Shown piece after piece: positions 10,931-21,992 of a stretch of DNA of 64,000 nt. This stretch comes from Exophiala sp. HKRS030 (lineage: Eukaryota; Ascomycota; Eurotiomycetes; Chaetothyriales; Herpotrichiellaceae), in contig JAHWDD010000010.1 in the NCBI GenBank assembly GCA_023897205.1, positions 2,356,001 to 2,420,000 of the forward strand, read 5' to 3'. The notes beneath the pieces were generated by a model. That model did no database searches and had not been told where the DNA came from. It was given only the letters and a program-made list of their open reading frames with translations. Made by a program: the position numbers and the translations under genes. Position 1 is the stretch's first letter. Each line of letters starts with the position of its first letter.

Positions 10931-11606
10931 TCACTGCCCAGGCATGCTAGCATTGGTATTCGTCAGACCTTGGATCACCTTATGATCCTTCGGATTCGCT
11001 GCCGCCTCGTACAAGACATGAACCGGTTCCCGATTCAAGGCCATGAAATCCCCTTGAAAGCCAAATAGCTGATCCGCGTGACATCCTCGTCTCCCCAGAA
11101 TGATTATCCTCGAAGAACAAATCAATCGACGTCGTCCCATTCCACAATGCGCGATTCAACGGAATATCGGCCACATCGTTGCTCCTGGGTAGATTGACCA
11201 CCTGCGTCGGCTTCAGATCGGTGGCCGTGCTGAAATCCATATCATCTCGATTCCGGAAGAGTTTGAGCGTTTGCGGCGCCGAATCCGAGTCTGATGTGCG
11301 GATCAAGATTGAATATAGTTTACATGAGCCGGCGAATGGGATGTGCATGAGCAATTGCTCGTCTGTGTCGCTTTCAAGGATGGGTGAGTCGTTTAGGCGC
11401 TCGTCCCATGTCTTCTGGACGATGGCGGCGCCGGAGCGGGTTTCTGCTTCGTTTAGTGTGATGATTTTTTCAAAGTCGATTTGTTTGTATAGGTTTGACT
11501 GGAGTGCGGGCTCGAGGTCGTGTGAGTGGTCGTGCTCGCCGTGGCTGTGGCTGTGATCGTGGCCATGGTGATCGCCGTGGTCATGGTCGTGATAGTGGGA
11601 AGACAT
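10931..11606 (-). CDS. PITH-domain protein with His-rich N-terminus, two frameshifts
   Basis: Residues ~35-200 form a PITH (DUF1000) domain, the module found in thioredoxin-like 1 and thought to contact the proteasome. Recognisable parts are DFEKIITLNE, HIPFAGSCKLYSILIR, LFFEDNHSG, DEDVTRISYL and LNREPVHVLYEAAANPKDH. The first 30 residues are mostly His, Asp and Gly (for example YHDHDHGDHHGHDHSHSHG), a likely metal-binding tail. The frame changes twice: one base is missing at the plus-strand C-run 11093-11096 and one at 11061-11062. Two added bases give 678 nt, or 225 residues, the usual family length. Both changes sit in G/C runs, so an assembly error is likelier than a dead gene. Confidence 0.85.
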
Positions 11607-13021
11607 TTGGCTTCGTCAAGTAAGGTCTACTTGGTTGTATTGAGACAGTAAACCTTGCAAGTTTAACTTGAAATAAGTCAAGATCCAAGCGTTGTTCATA
11701 AGTCACTTCGTTGGCGACTTTATACGTTGGACGACGTCAAATGTCACGTGGCTGAGGCAGACTTCGACTTTGAAAGTCTTAGAGGTTTCATTCACGCCAG
11801 AGATGTCCTAGGCGATCTCCAGATTACGGTCGTGAGGCGGCCTTAGCTTCTAGCCAGGCATTCACGTTGTATCCTTTTTACAAGTGTGGGCAGGGATACC
11901 CAACCTATTGTGATCAGAGACGACTGTCAAGACGGAGTTGTCCTGATGGGGCCTCAGACCCCTACACTAAAACCTGCTCCCCTGGCCTCATCTGTCGAAT
12001 GCATGGTTACGATGATCGACTACAGGTCTACAAAGACTTCACCTACTAACATATCCTGTGATCGAGCGATGGGACGAGGGTGAGGATGGGAGAGGAAGAG
12101 TGACAATGCCCACCGCTAAGTGTCCAGGAAGGGAAGGGACCAGACCAGCCTTGGCAGCCTTGAGGGTAAATTTTAAAATACTTTATCCCAACTTCGTGTG
12201 CCTCTTTCACTTCTCTCTGCACGAATCTGTCTGCGGATATCTCGAACATATCCCTTCCATTGCGAAACACGTCATTTTTGCATGTATAGACTCATATCAT
12301 GGCAACAATTCCAGAATTGCGGTACGCTTGACGGTATTGCTAGGTATTGCTGCCCTTCTTGCTGAAGAAGAAAGCATCAACACCTGGATTGTTTATGAGA
12401 ATGTACTCCGGTCGTTCTGCCTTGCGAGAGCGAAGTGGCCATCTGCATCAAGGCTTGGAGCCCGTCTGAGGAGACCATACAATAGTATCATTTAGGTATG
12501 TGATGTCCAACGATACCAAGGACCCCGTTCCGTCAACTCGAATCTGGCTTCGAATGGTTCTCAAGCCTTTCACCCTGCCTCAAAATGTACGGGAAATGTC
12601 AGATTATCGACAGGACCATTACTTCAAAGATCATGAGGGGCATCTGGACTGCATTCTATGCCACATCTCTAATCACCTTGGCAAGTCCAAGCGATTCCCT
12701 TCACTGCTAATCATAGTCGTTCGATCAACGTGCCAATGTGTTGTTGATTTGATTCAATTTGGAAGTGAATATCAGACTTTGATCCTGATATTGCCAAGCC
12801 AACCGGTTGATTCTCTGCCCACAAGGTCCTCCTTCATCCTCGAATTTGTCCCGGCCATTTTTGCCTCAATCACATCCAACTTCAATCGTTCATTATTCCC
12901 GCTCTTTGCCATTCAAGTCTTTCATTCAAGCCAAGAAGAACACCTTCTGTCAATCTGAGGACCAGGTCGTCTGTCTCGCCTGTATCTCTGAAAAGTCATT
13001 CATTTGCCGATTACCGTCGTC
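11607..13021. other. Intergenic
   Basis: No supported gene. Frames of 60-150 codons at 12058-12495 and 12500-12958 lack domains, signal peptides or neighbouring exons. The last few hundred bases serve the wall-protein gene as promoter and leader. Confidence 0.55.
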
Positions 13022-14611
13022 ATGAAGACCGCCATCGCAGGTATCGTGACTCTTGCTATCTATGGTTTGTCCAGTGCCAGAGCAAAACGAACGGGAACGC
13101 CCCTAACACTCAGATTCTAGCCATGACTTTGTTCACCTTTACCGTTCTACCATCTGTGAAAGCTTCACAGCTCCGTGACCATCATGGTAGGTTCACTTGC
13201 TTCCAGCTAAACTCCCCACTTATCACACGCTACAGCAGACGTCTCAACGCATACCCAGAATTTGGGCGAAAACCTTCAAACCTTCAACGTTCCCAGAGGA
13301 ATTCCAGACTTTGTCTCAGACGAATCCGATGAACCTACTACATCCACTCTTACAACCACCGTTGTGAACACTACCACCACAACCGTCTATCCCAGCACAT
13401 CCTCAATCCTGGACTCCACCTCGACTCATACAGATACCATGGACTCACAGAGCGATCCTCTGTCCATTATGTTCACAGCTCCTACTAGTGCAACCACGAC
13501 CGATATTGATCAACCCTCTGGCCCTACGGATTTCCCAGACCCCGATTCATTCTCGTCTGAAACTACCAGCGCCAGTGAATTGAGTCCAAATGCCGAACTG
13601 ACCTCGTCCGTAATCAGCAGCACTGGTGATTCGAGCACTTTGAGCGAACAGATGACCGCTGCCGAGGCTGGAAACCCTCCCAGCATGGGTTCTCTTTACT
13701 CTACCACTACCTCTGTCTCGACCTCTGGAACTGAAGCGTCGACCTCAACTTACCTCTACTCGTCCACAAGCGCTCTAAGCGCCTCGAGTACCACGTCGAC
13801 TGCAATCTCTGCAAACGAGACTGTAGCCGTAACTTCAACCACAAACACCACCTCATCAGGCGTTGATTCTGCCACCAGTACAGTCCTACCCCCCACCACT
13901 ACTGTCCCAACTAATTCCACTACACCCGCTATAGACAATGTCACACCGTTACCCACTACAACATCGCTAAGTGCCTCGACCAGCCACGAGAGCGACAGCA
14001 ATGCCACCAACCCACACCCACATCCAACCTCCCACTTGACCACCACCGCAGCCATCAGCACCACACTCGTCACACCCACTCCCACAGTCATCAGCAGCGA
14101 CAGCAGTCCCACCATTCGGGCGCCGCGGCTCTTCACCATCTTCACACACCTCCTCAACCTGCTCACGCTCAAACCCAGTCTTGCCAACGCCCAAGACATC
14201 ATCACAAGCACGCTGTCCACAACATCAACAACATCAAGCACAACCACTACAACCATCACCTACACATCAACCACGAGCCTCAACACCACCAGCACAATCG
14301 ACATGCCCTCTCTACCATGCACACTCAACCTAACCACGGCATGTATCCCGGCGACAACCGCAGGTCCAGATCCATATACAGGCACACTCACTTTCGCATA
14401 TGGAAACTACACCGGCGGCACTAACGCTTCGACACCATATTTCGCACCTTCTTCCGCGTCGTCAGCCACCCCAACCTCCACACACTCAGTGCATGCAACT
14501 CCGCCACCTGTATCTGCATCCGCACCTGGCAGACGTCTGACCATATCATCAGCAGCTGCCAACCTGGTGGTGTTGGGCGCAGGACTCGGTGCTTTACTCG
14601 CAATACTATGA
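13022..14611 (+). CDS. Ser/Thr-rich GPI-anchored cell-wall-type protein
   Basis: A secreted mucin-like protein, 493 residues from exons 13022-13064, 13121-13186 and 13239-14611 (introns of 56 and 52 nt, both GT-AG with phase kept). The short first exons encode a hydrophobic leader (MKTAIAGIVTLAIYAM...). A ~40-residue charged segment follows, and then about 400 residues dominated by Ser and Thr (tracts such as TTTVVNTTTTT), suited to heavy O-mannosylation. A small Cys pair region (SLPCTLNLTTACIP) lies near residue 350. The tail is a small-residue hydrophobic stretch (AANLVVLGAGLGALLAIL), typical of a GPI-attachment signal. Likely on the plasma membrane or in the wall. No catalytic domain is seen. 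Confidence 0.8.
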
Positions 14612-15614
14612 GACCAAGAACGCCCCAACTCATCTACCGTCTTCCAGTTCGATTCTCAAGGTGAAGAGCAAAGACAGCAACAAGCAAAGGATCCAAAAAG
14701 TTGAGAAAGTGGGCAAACCATCCTAAAGAAACGAGTAAAAATCAATGGAATGTACTATGTAGCATATGACGAACGAAACGCAATGATGACGAACAACGAG
14801 CAACGAGCACTGAGCACTGACGAATCGAGGAATGAGCATGATATCCTGGACATGAATTCCCAAAGAGAAAACAAGACCAAGGCACAAAAATCAAAAAAAG
14901 CAAAGAGACGTCCTGTACCCGGCCCCAACCCTTGCCAGCCCTTCCGGAACTCTTTCCCATCCCAAGAACAAAAGCAGATTCCCTCGGCTTTGACGTTTCT
15001 CATGTTCAAAGCGGCAGGGACGTAGGGAGACGACCACTGGTAGGGTGGTGGTAGCTTCGACTTCTCTTCACGCACGCATGCATGCATGCATGCATGTTAT
15101 GGCATGGCATGGCATGGCACGGTATGGTATGGTTCATCATCGAGGTCCGAGGATGACATGATTAATGATGGAGGGAGTATTAAGTGGTGATGGTTGGTAG
15201 GCGGCTGTGTGGACCGGCTTGAGCTGGACTACAGGAAAGGGGGCGTTCTGTAGGAGTCTCTACGCCTCCATAACAAATCACAGCCAGTCATTGTGCAGAA
15301 TTGACGAGACTGGTCTTTCTTGTCTTCTCGTTGCCCGCCCGCAGATTGGTGCTGATTCATGGAAAACTAATTCTGCTTGGACATTCACTTTATCATTGCT
15401 TGTCACTGTGCAGCCGACTAGCTCTCAAAACGTAATCAGTTTAACACTAAACAGTTTTATCCTAAAGGTTGATTGAATGCCTATACGTCCCGCTCCTCCC
15501 ATGGCAGCCTGCATCTATTATACATGCTGAAGCCTCCTAATGCGTTCCAAAACCTTATTTGCCAAACTTCTAGTGATATTCATTTTAATGACCAAAGTTG
15601 CACCCAGTTAGAGC
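14612..15614. other. Intergenic between two convergent genes
   Basis: 3' regions of the wall-protein gene (plus) and the long disordered-protein gene (minus). It contains the GCAT/GGCAT simple repeats listed separately. No gene is supported. Confidence 0.6.
15075..15132 (+). repeat. GCAT and GGCAT microsatellites
   Basis: Five and a half GCAT units are followed by three GGCAT units and a degenerate GGTAT tail. Adjacent related tetramer and pentamer arrays suggest slippage-driven growth. Confidence 0.85.
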
Positions 15615-18600
15615 TCATTGTCCTCGAATCACTTCCACAGCGGGTGGCTCCAGTCTTTCAACTTGCTCAAACAGCTTCAGCTTGGCCTCTTCTTTCGATT
15701 TCTCCAGTTTGATAACAAAGCTCGATGTGCTCTCACTCATTATATCACGCTTCCCCGTATCCTGGACGGCATCCTGTATCGCCTGATTCATCGTACTTCC
15801 AATTTCGACATCACTCTTCAGGGCCGATAGACTACCCACACACGACCGGTACATCTGAGTCCACGGCTGAGAATCCAATGGAGGAGGACTCTGTTTTAGT
15901 CCCTTCGGGCTTTGTTTTGCTGCTTCTTGGTGATGACGATGAGCAGTTTCATTTGTCCCATCAATATCCATTCGGCCCCACAAGTCGAATTCCGAGGGAT
16001 GACCGATTCCAGGTATACATTCCAGTTCAGGGTATTCTAAGCTTTCACCAACGCTGATACTGCTGCGATGTCCATAAGTTTGTGTATATGCCTTTATCTC
16101 CAGACTGTTTGTTCTGTATAAACGTTTCCACCTACTGACAAGCCCTTTTCGAGCAGTTTTCTTGCCCCGGCCAGAAGATGCAGGATCTTTGGTAATCCCA
16201 GGAAGAGTCATACTGTTGCTTTTCATTCTGCCTAGCCGTTCACTCTTTTTGAAAGTGAGCTTTCTCCAAGTTCCAGGCGTAGCTACTTCAATATTCGATG
16301 GACGTAGAAGTGGTGATGGTTGGAAAGGACTGCTGTTAGAATGTCCTTCATATGCAAAATCACGAGTTATTACCCCGTCGAGCTCCCCGGCTGATTCGGG
16401 TCTCTCGTGTCTAGTATGGCTTGGGAAGCGTGCCCATAGGCCAAAATTTTCTTTTGATGGAGTGTGTGAATCTGATCCTTTGCCATCCAGCGGCTTGATT
16501 GCGGCCATAGTAAATCGTCTCCCTAGATCAAGCAAACTCTTCGCTCTTTGACTGTGTTTCCGCTTTTCAGTAGAATCTAGCTGTTGAGTTTCGATGCCTT
16601 GCGAAGGATGTCCCTCGTCTGGGGAGACACTCAAACCTTTCTTTCTGCCATCAATCGGTGTCGAGGCTGTGTTTCTGTTATTGGTAGCATCCGAAATGAG
16701 ATTAGCATCAATCTCAACTTTGCTACTCGCCCCGGAGCTGCGTCTCCTACCATTTCGATCATATTTTGGAGCCTGTAAAAGGCCACCAAATGGATTTTCA
16801 AGTGTCTCCTTGGTGGCTTGTTGGAAAGTGCGCTGCCACATCTCAGCAACAGGTTCTGCTGAGGCCTCTTCGCCGCGTGTACTTGCGCTTCGAGATCTAC
16901 GCTGCTGCCAACGAGTCCGAGCCTCTAAAGTTGGTTTGTACGATTTTCTCGACAATTCATTCTTCGCAATGCCTGATGTCGCGGGGTGGAACGTTAACTC
17001 TGGCTTCGAGAGTACAGAAGCACCAGCAGTGATCTCACTCATGTGCTCATTCTTGACCTCCTGTAAACCTTGAGCACTAGTTTCTGTCACGACTTCTGTT
17101 CCAATATCAGTGCTTGTGTTCATATCCATCTCACTCCATCTCTCGTTATCTTCTGTACGATAACGCCTCTTTCGATTGTTCGTGGGGCTATGTTCCTGAC
17201 TTCCGCTCGTGTCGAGTGAAGTCACGCTTCTGCTTCTCTGAGATTCAGGTGGGCCTTGGTAGCCTCCACGAGAAACGCTACTGGAGCGTTTCTTGCCAAA
17301 TCAGACGGCCTCTTCCCTCTTCGTGGACTGTGGTTTGAAGCCATCGGGACTTGAAACGGGCAAATGTATTGACCCGGACCTTCCTCCAATAGCGATACTG
17401 TTCGTGTTTCGTTTCGGCTTACCAGTTGTCGCATAATCAGAGCTTGCCAACTCGCCATCACTCCAATAGAACGAAGAAGCATCATCTGTAGCGGACATTG
17501 GATATCGGCTCAGATAACTAGTTTCACTTCTTGTTGAAGCCATCGTCTTTCGCCGTGAAGGTAATCCCGCCACCTTTGAGTCCACTTCGAACAAACGCCT
17601 CGTCTGAGGATCTGATGGGCGACGATTGTGTTCAACAATGATCCGTTGAGATGATTGACGCTGTCTGTAGCCTTGTGACTTTTGATTGGTGCTCTCAAGC
17701 GAGCCGTGCAGAGGTCGTGTCACTGTACTAGCATAGCTTGTTGTAGGTCGCGATGTGATGGCTATCAAGGAAGGGCTTGCGAGGTTCTGAGATATACGCA
17801 TGTTGTACAAATGGATTGAGGTTTGGTCGGGATCTGTAAATGATCTCGTCTGGAGTGTCAAGCTATCCTCTTGAACTTGATTAGTGGGCTTGGTAGTCGC
17901 GATGTCTACCGAAGTTGTCGGCATCTCAGGGGAAGCATGTTCACAAGCTGGGATTCCAGGAGTTGCCGCCTCATTACCCAATTCGGTGAATTTCGATATG
18001 TAGTCGAGCAAGCCAAGGTCAATGTTCGAGATAAGGCTATCCCGTGGGGTGCTTGAGTATGACATCTGACTGTCTCTTTTTGCGGCTGCGGCAGTATTGC
18101 TTAGCCTCTTCACAACATCAAGAAACTCGAGGTTTTGAGTATCAGTTTCGGTTATTCGTTCCCTGCCGCATGCGTTTGGATTTGGAAACTCCGGCAATGT
18201 CAGAATTCCTTTTGCAAGGCCAACACTCAATTTCTGCAAGGTCAGGATGGGTGAAGTGTCCTTTTCTGCAAGAACTGCAGCTTTGAAAGAACTTGGTGAT
18301 GGGGCTGCGGGAATCGAGGCGCTGTGGCTATGATCCGGCATTGAGCATGTGGCAGTGGACTCTTTGTGGTGAAAAGAATCAAGACTTTCTGCTCGTACCG
18401 AAGAGGGCTTCTTCATGGTTGGAATTAACTTTTCTGCCACTGGCGGACTGGCTGATTTGACGCCATCTTGAGCTTGCAGTACTGTAATTTGGATACTTTT
18501 TGCATCGCTGTCATATCCAGCTTCACTTCCTGTTTGGGACTTGAGTAGCTCGATCAAACCAACAGAGCGATGACTCGTAGCTAAGCTTATGCGACTCGCA

Positions 18601-19109
18601 CCGTCAACAGTGTCAGTATTCGCTTCAGACTGATCAACAGTAGCATCAAAATTGACCAGTCGCCTTGAGCTACTCTTGCTGAGCCTTCCTTCAGAAAGCT
18701 TTTGCCTGATATGGCTCCCAAGTTGCCCCAGTCGGGTATGGTCTTTCTTTTCCAGCTCTTTCTCGCCGAACTGAAAGTTGACATCCAACGAAGGCTGTCT
18801 TTGTATGGACATGGGTTCAAGTGTCGAGGCGAACGGCTCCTGTGCTGTAGGTAACCCTCTTTTGTGTTGATATCGAGGCAAGCTGATCTCATTGACATTG
18901 CGCTGCTTGGCAATTGTAGTTCGGGGAACAGCAGAGGGTAACATATGTGCGGACAATGTCGAAGGATGTTTTGCCAAAACATCGACGGGAGCTTGGGACG
19001 GACAGTCGTCTGAGGGAACAGAGCCCAAGCAACAAATCAGGCCTGAAAAAGCAGACCTGATGTCCTTCATGATGAATGCAAGTAGAAGAATGAAAGCGAA
19101 ACAATGCAC
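15615..19109 (-). CDS. Long disordered Ser/Arg-rich protein, in-frame TGA
   Basis: Two long minus-strand frames (17301-19109 and 15615-17225) lie in the same reading frame and are separated only by one TGA at 17301-17303. Together they span 1165 codons from an ATG at 19109, or 1152 from the ATG at 19070. I do not recognise the protein. It starts with a hydrophobic segment (HCFAFILLLAFIM, then SAFSGLICCLGS) that could be a membrane anchor or signal. The rest is low-complexity and charged, rich in Ser, Arg and Lys, with several basic Ser patches (KKRSSSVSRGG just after the TGA). A Lys/Glu-rich helical C-terminus (KLEKSKEEAKLKLFEQVERLE) closes the protein. The TGA could be a C-to-T change or sequencing error in an arginine codon CGA, true readthrough, or the real end of one gene. 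An upstream exon at 19110-19480 is possible. Confidence 0.62.
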
Positions 19110-19784
19110 AAGAAGTAACCAGCACGTAGAGCATCAAACAAGCGTCGATGCGATATCGGGCAAAAGGGCAACATTGAGAAGATTGGGACATGCTGTCCAT
19201 GGCTGAGATGAGGCAAGTCGAGAGTCGGAGGCATCGACGACATAGAGGGCAGGAGACAGGGAAGGAGGGAAAGTAGAGGAAGTCACAATGGTCATCTTAG
19301 CTGGCGGCTTACCGTGGCGGGGCAGAGATGGTCTTGGTCTATGAAGGCAAGGTTTCAATTTGGAGACTGAAAGACCCGTTTTCGAATTGTACTTATCATT
19401 GTCACAGCGGGAAGTAGGCAATCTGAATCGAGCGTCGATTGATTGAATAGAAGATTTTTCGACTTGCAGACTTAGTATCAAGGCTGATATAAGTCAAGGA
19501 AGGCGAAAGTACTCCGCAGTATGTATTTGGGAAGTGTGACGTAAGAGCAACTATGCTCGACCGTTGTACTGACAACGTCCAGAGAAGACATCAGAAAGAT
19601 GTTCCTTAGATGGTATACATTTGCTTACAGGGTTGATCTTCTTAGCCTTAGTATTGAGACTGGAACAGCAAGGATCTCAGAGTGTTAGAAATGCACGTTT
19701 GTGTAACTAAAAGTGCTGCAGGTATTTCAACACAGACGTCGCCGGCAGGCCTGCCTGGGGGATCACCACCAGTCTCCTCCAAAC
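19110..19784. other. Divergent intergenic region
   Basis: Shared 5' region of the long disordered-protein gene (minus) and the RUS-family gene (plus). Short frames on the minus strand might hold an extra first exon of the former, but no splice pair keeps the frame convincingly. Confidence 0.5.
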
Positions 19785-21203
19785 ATGGCCTCAGATATTG
19801 AGGTACAGGAGTATGACTCGACGGGATATCCTTCCATGATATATCGTGTGGATCGGATCACAGGACAGGCACAGTCTACCGTACCACAGCGTGCGAATCA
19901 AACTAGCTCGACACTGTTTATTCGACTATCAAGCCCCTTTCTTCCAGCAGGCTATCCAGCCACAGTCACTGCCGACTACACGCCCTATCAAATCTATGAT
20001 TCGCTACAGGCATTCGCGTCGACTATCGCCGGACTTTTGGCGTCACGAGCAGTCTTTGTTGGTATGGGAGTTGGCTCAGAGGATGCTTCCCTAATTACAA
20101 CAATGTTGCTCTACATTGCGCAGGAGACGATTGGAAGACTGGCGACCATCTTTTTTGCTGATCGATTCTCACAACGGATTGAGGCTAACGTCAAATTCTA
20201 CCGATTCTTTGCTGACATAGTCAACGATACCGCTTTCATCCTCGATTGCATAAGCCCGATCATGCCGACAGTAGGAAGAGCCATGACGCTAGGGGTAAGT
20301 AATGCTTGTCGAGCATTATGTGGGGTCGCCGGTGGAAGTAGCAAAGCTATTCTAAGTAGCCATTTTGCAAAGTCTGGCAATGTTGGCGAACTCAACGCTA
20401 AAGACGGAAGTCAGGAGACTGTCGTCAGTTTAGTAGGGATGTGGGTCGGAGGACTGGTGGTCAGCAAGGTGCATGGAACATTCGCGACGTGGGCTTGTTT
20501 GCTGCCACTCCTTGCGTTCCACTTATGGTGTAACTGGCAAGCTGTCAAAAGTGTCCGGTTGACGAACCTCAATCTTGAGAGAGCGTCGATTTTATTCGAA
20601 GGCATCGGAGATTATGTCAAGAGTCCCATCGAGGTGGGAAAGCAAGAAGGCATTATGAGAAATTTTGGGAGTCTAAGAAGTGAAAATGCACAAAGTCTCC
20701 AGTGTCTCCACGTCGGGGCACGATTTCAGGATTTGCTGGGTTGTATCCATCACACGGGCAAGCCTGATACCGGCAGATCTGACCAGGGTAATGACTTCCT
20801 CCCACAATTGTTGCATATTTTCCGCCAAGAAGCATACCTGGTGTGGGTTGCGCCCGGGGCGATGAGATCTGTTATCATGCTCCGGGACGGGGCTTCGAAT
20901 GAGACACAAGCGAAAGCTCTCTTTCACCTGATGCTGATTCTGCAGCGGCATGAAATGCAGTCGAAAAGGGGTGGTGTGGATGGCGGAGATCAAAAAGTTG
21001 TTGATCTCAATCAAGCGGATGATACCAGCCTTCTTTTAGGACATGTGGAAGGGACTCTGCAGGAAGTGAACGCTGCTTGGATAGAGATGAAGGAGCGGAT
21101 TGAGAAAGCAGGTTGGGATCTGAGACGCACAAACTTGGAGAGCGGAGCAAGATACCGATTCAGAACAAAGGAGGAGGATATCGAGGACAAGAAAAAGAGA
21201 TAG
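19785..21203 (+). CDS. RUS-family protein (DUF647)
   Basis: 472 residues, intronless. The body matches the Root UVB-Sensitive (RUS/DUF647) family: FLPAGYPATVTADYTPYQIYDSLQAF near residues 45-70, the Gly/Ala-rich helices around GVGSEDAS, FADIVNDTAFILD (about 145), GVSNACRALCGVAGGSSKAIL (about 170-190) and the C-terminal segment FQDLLG...YLVWV with LRDGASNETQAKALFH. These proteins have several predicted membrane helices; in plants they act in UV-B sensing, vitamin B6 and auxin-related processes. The role in fungi is not known to me. The ATG at 19785 starts MASDIEVQEYD; an in-frame upstream start (19713) is less likely because its extra residues look random. Confidence 0.9.
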   Translation: MASDIEVQEYDSTGYPSMIYRVDRITGQAQSTVPQRANQTSSTLFIRLSSPFLPAGYPATVTADYTPYQIYDSLQAFASTIAGLLASRAVFVGMGVGSEDASLITTMLLYIAQETIGRLATIFFADRFSQRIEANVKFYRFFADIVNDTAFILDCISPIMPTVGRAMTLGVSNACRALCGVAGGSSKAILSSHFAKSGNVGELNAKDGSQETVVSLVGMWVGGLVVSKVHGTFATWACLLPLLAFHLWCNWQAVKSVRLTNLNLERASILFEGIGDYVKSPIEVGKQEGIMRNFGSLRSENAQSLQCLHVGARFQDLLGCIHHTGKPDTGRSDQGNDFLPQLLHIFRQEAYLVWVAPGAMRSVIMLRDGASNETQAKALFHLMLILQRHEMQSKRGGVDGGDQKVVDLNQADDTSLLLGHVEGTLQEVNAAWIEMKERIEKAGWDLRRTNLESGARYRFRTKEEDIEDKKKR

Positions 21204-21676
21204 CATCACCTGCCCAAAAGGATCAGGAAGACGAGGTAAAGCCCCACCAATGTCGGCGGATGAGGAAAGATGAGCTCAGCGTGTGATTGTGACTGTGATT
21301 GCGGTGACATGAAGGGGAGATGAGGACTCGGTATGTGTGGTAGGGTTCGGCCAGTGGGCACTCGGGAAAAAATCATGTAACGTCGAGGCTCTGATTGCGG
21401 AGCATGGTGACAACGATGAGGCAAGCCTTGTCACCACGGTTCGGCGACGGCTTTAAGAGGTAAAGCATGGTTTTTTCGTCGGGGTGGTGTTATTTGGTCT
21501 GTTAGACTTGTTTTCTGCAGCTGGTCACGGGGATCTCGGTAATCTGCTGTCGGATCAAATCGCAGGATTCAAAGTGTGGGAAAACAGATTGAGAAAAGAT
21601 TTCTCTCCCGTACAGTTGAAAGTTAGCTTGTTGACATGTGACTTGGCGTTTCGGAGAATGAACGAAAGCCACGACG

Positions 21677-21722
21677 GCCACGAAGCCACGAAGCCACGAA
21701 GCCACGAAGCCACGAAGCCACG
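21677..21722 (+). repeat. 8-bp tandem repeat gccacgaa, about 5.75 copies
   Basis: Five perfect gccacgaa units plus gccacg. Related words (gtcacgac, gccacgac) surround it on both sides, from about 21665 to 21800. Confidence 0.93.
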
Positions 21723-21911
21723 TGCAATCATTTAGCCGGCGGCATCCAGTACTGTAATAGTCCAAACGGGCATGACAGTCACGGCAGTCACGACAGCCAC
21801 GGACAAGCTCCTCCGTAGAGAGTCAAAGACTCAAATGTGCATTGGTCAGGTGCAACCGTGGAATGTTGACCTTGCACCTGCTTCTGAAGTTCGCAACAAT
21901 CCATCAGATAC

Positions 21912-21992
21912 TAGATACCTAGGTAGGTAGGTACCCTCGTGGCACCTATCTGAGGTAGGAACCTACCCACCTAGCTCCCTAGTAGGTATCTA
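21912..21992. repeat. Inverted repeat around GGTAGG words
   Basis: TAGATACCT at 21912-21920 is the exact reverse complement of AGGTATCTA at 21984-21992. Between them lie GGTAGGTAGGTACC and GGAACCTACCCACC, which also pair, so the DNA could form a long hairpin. No coding content. Confidence 0.7.

Noticed and set aside
13756..14259. 167-codon minus-strand frame rich in Val
   Set aside because: Exact antisense of the Ser/Thr-rich wall-protein exon; ACC/ACT codon runs read as GGT/AGT on the other strand. Composition artefact.
15615..17225. Separate gene starting at a non-ATG codon at 17225
   Set aside because: Same frame as the upstream long frame, similar composition up to the TGA, no promoter space; one interrupted gene is simpler.
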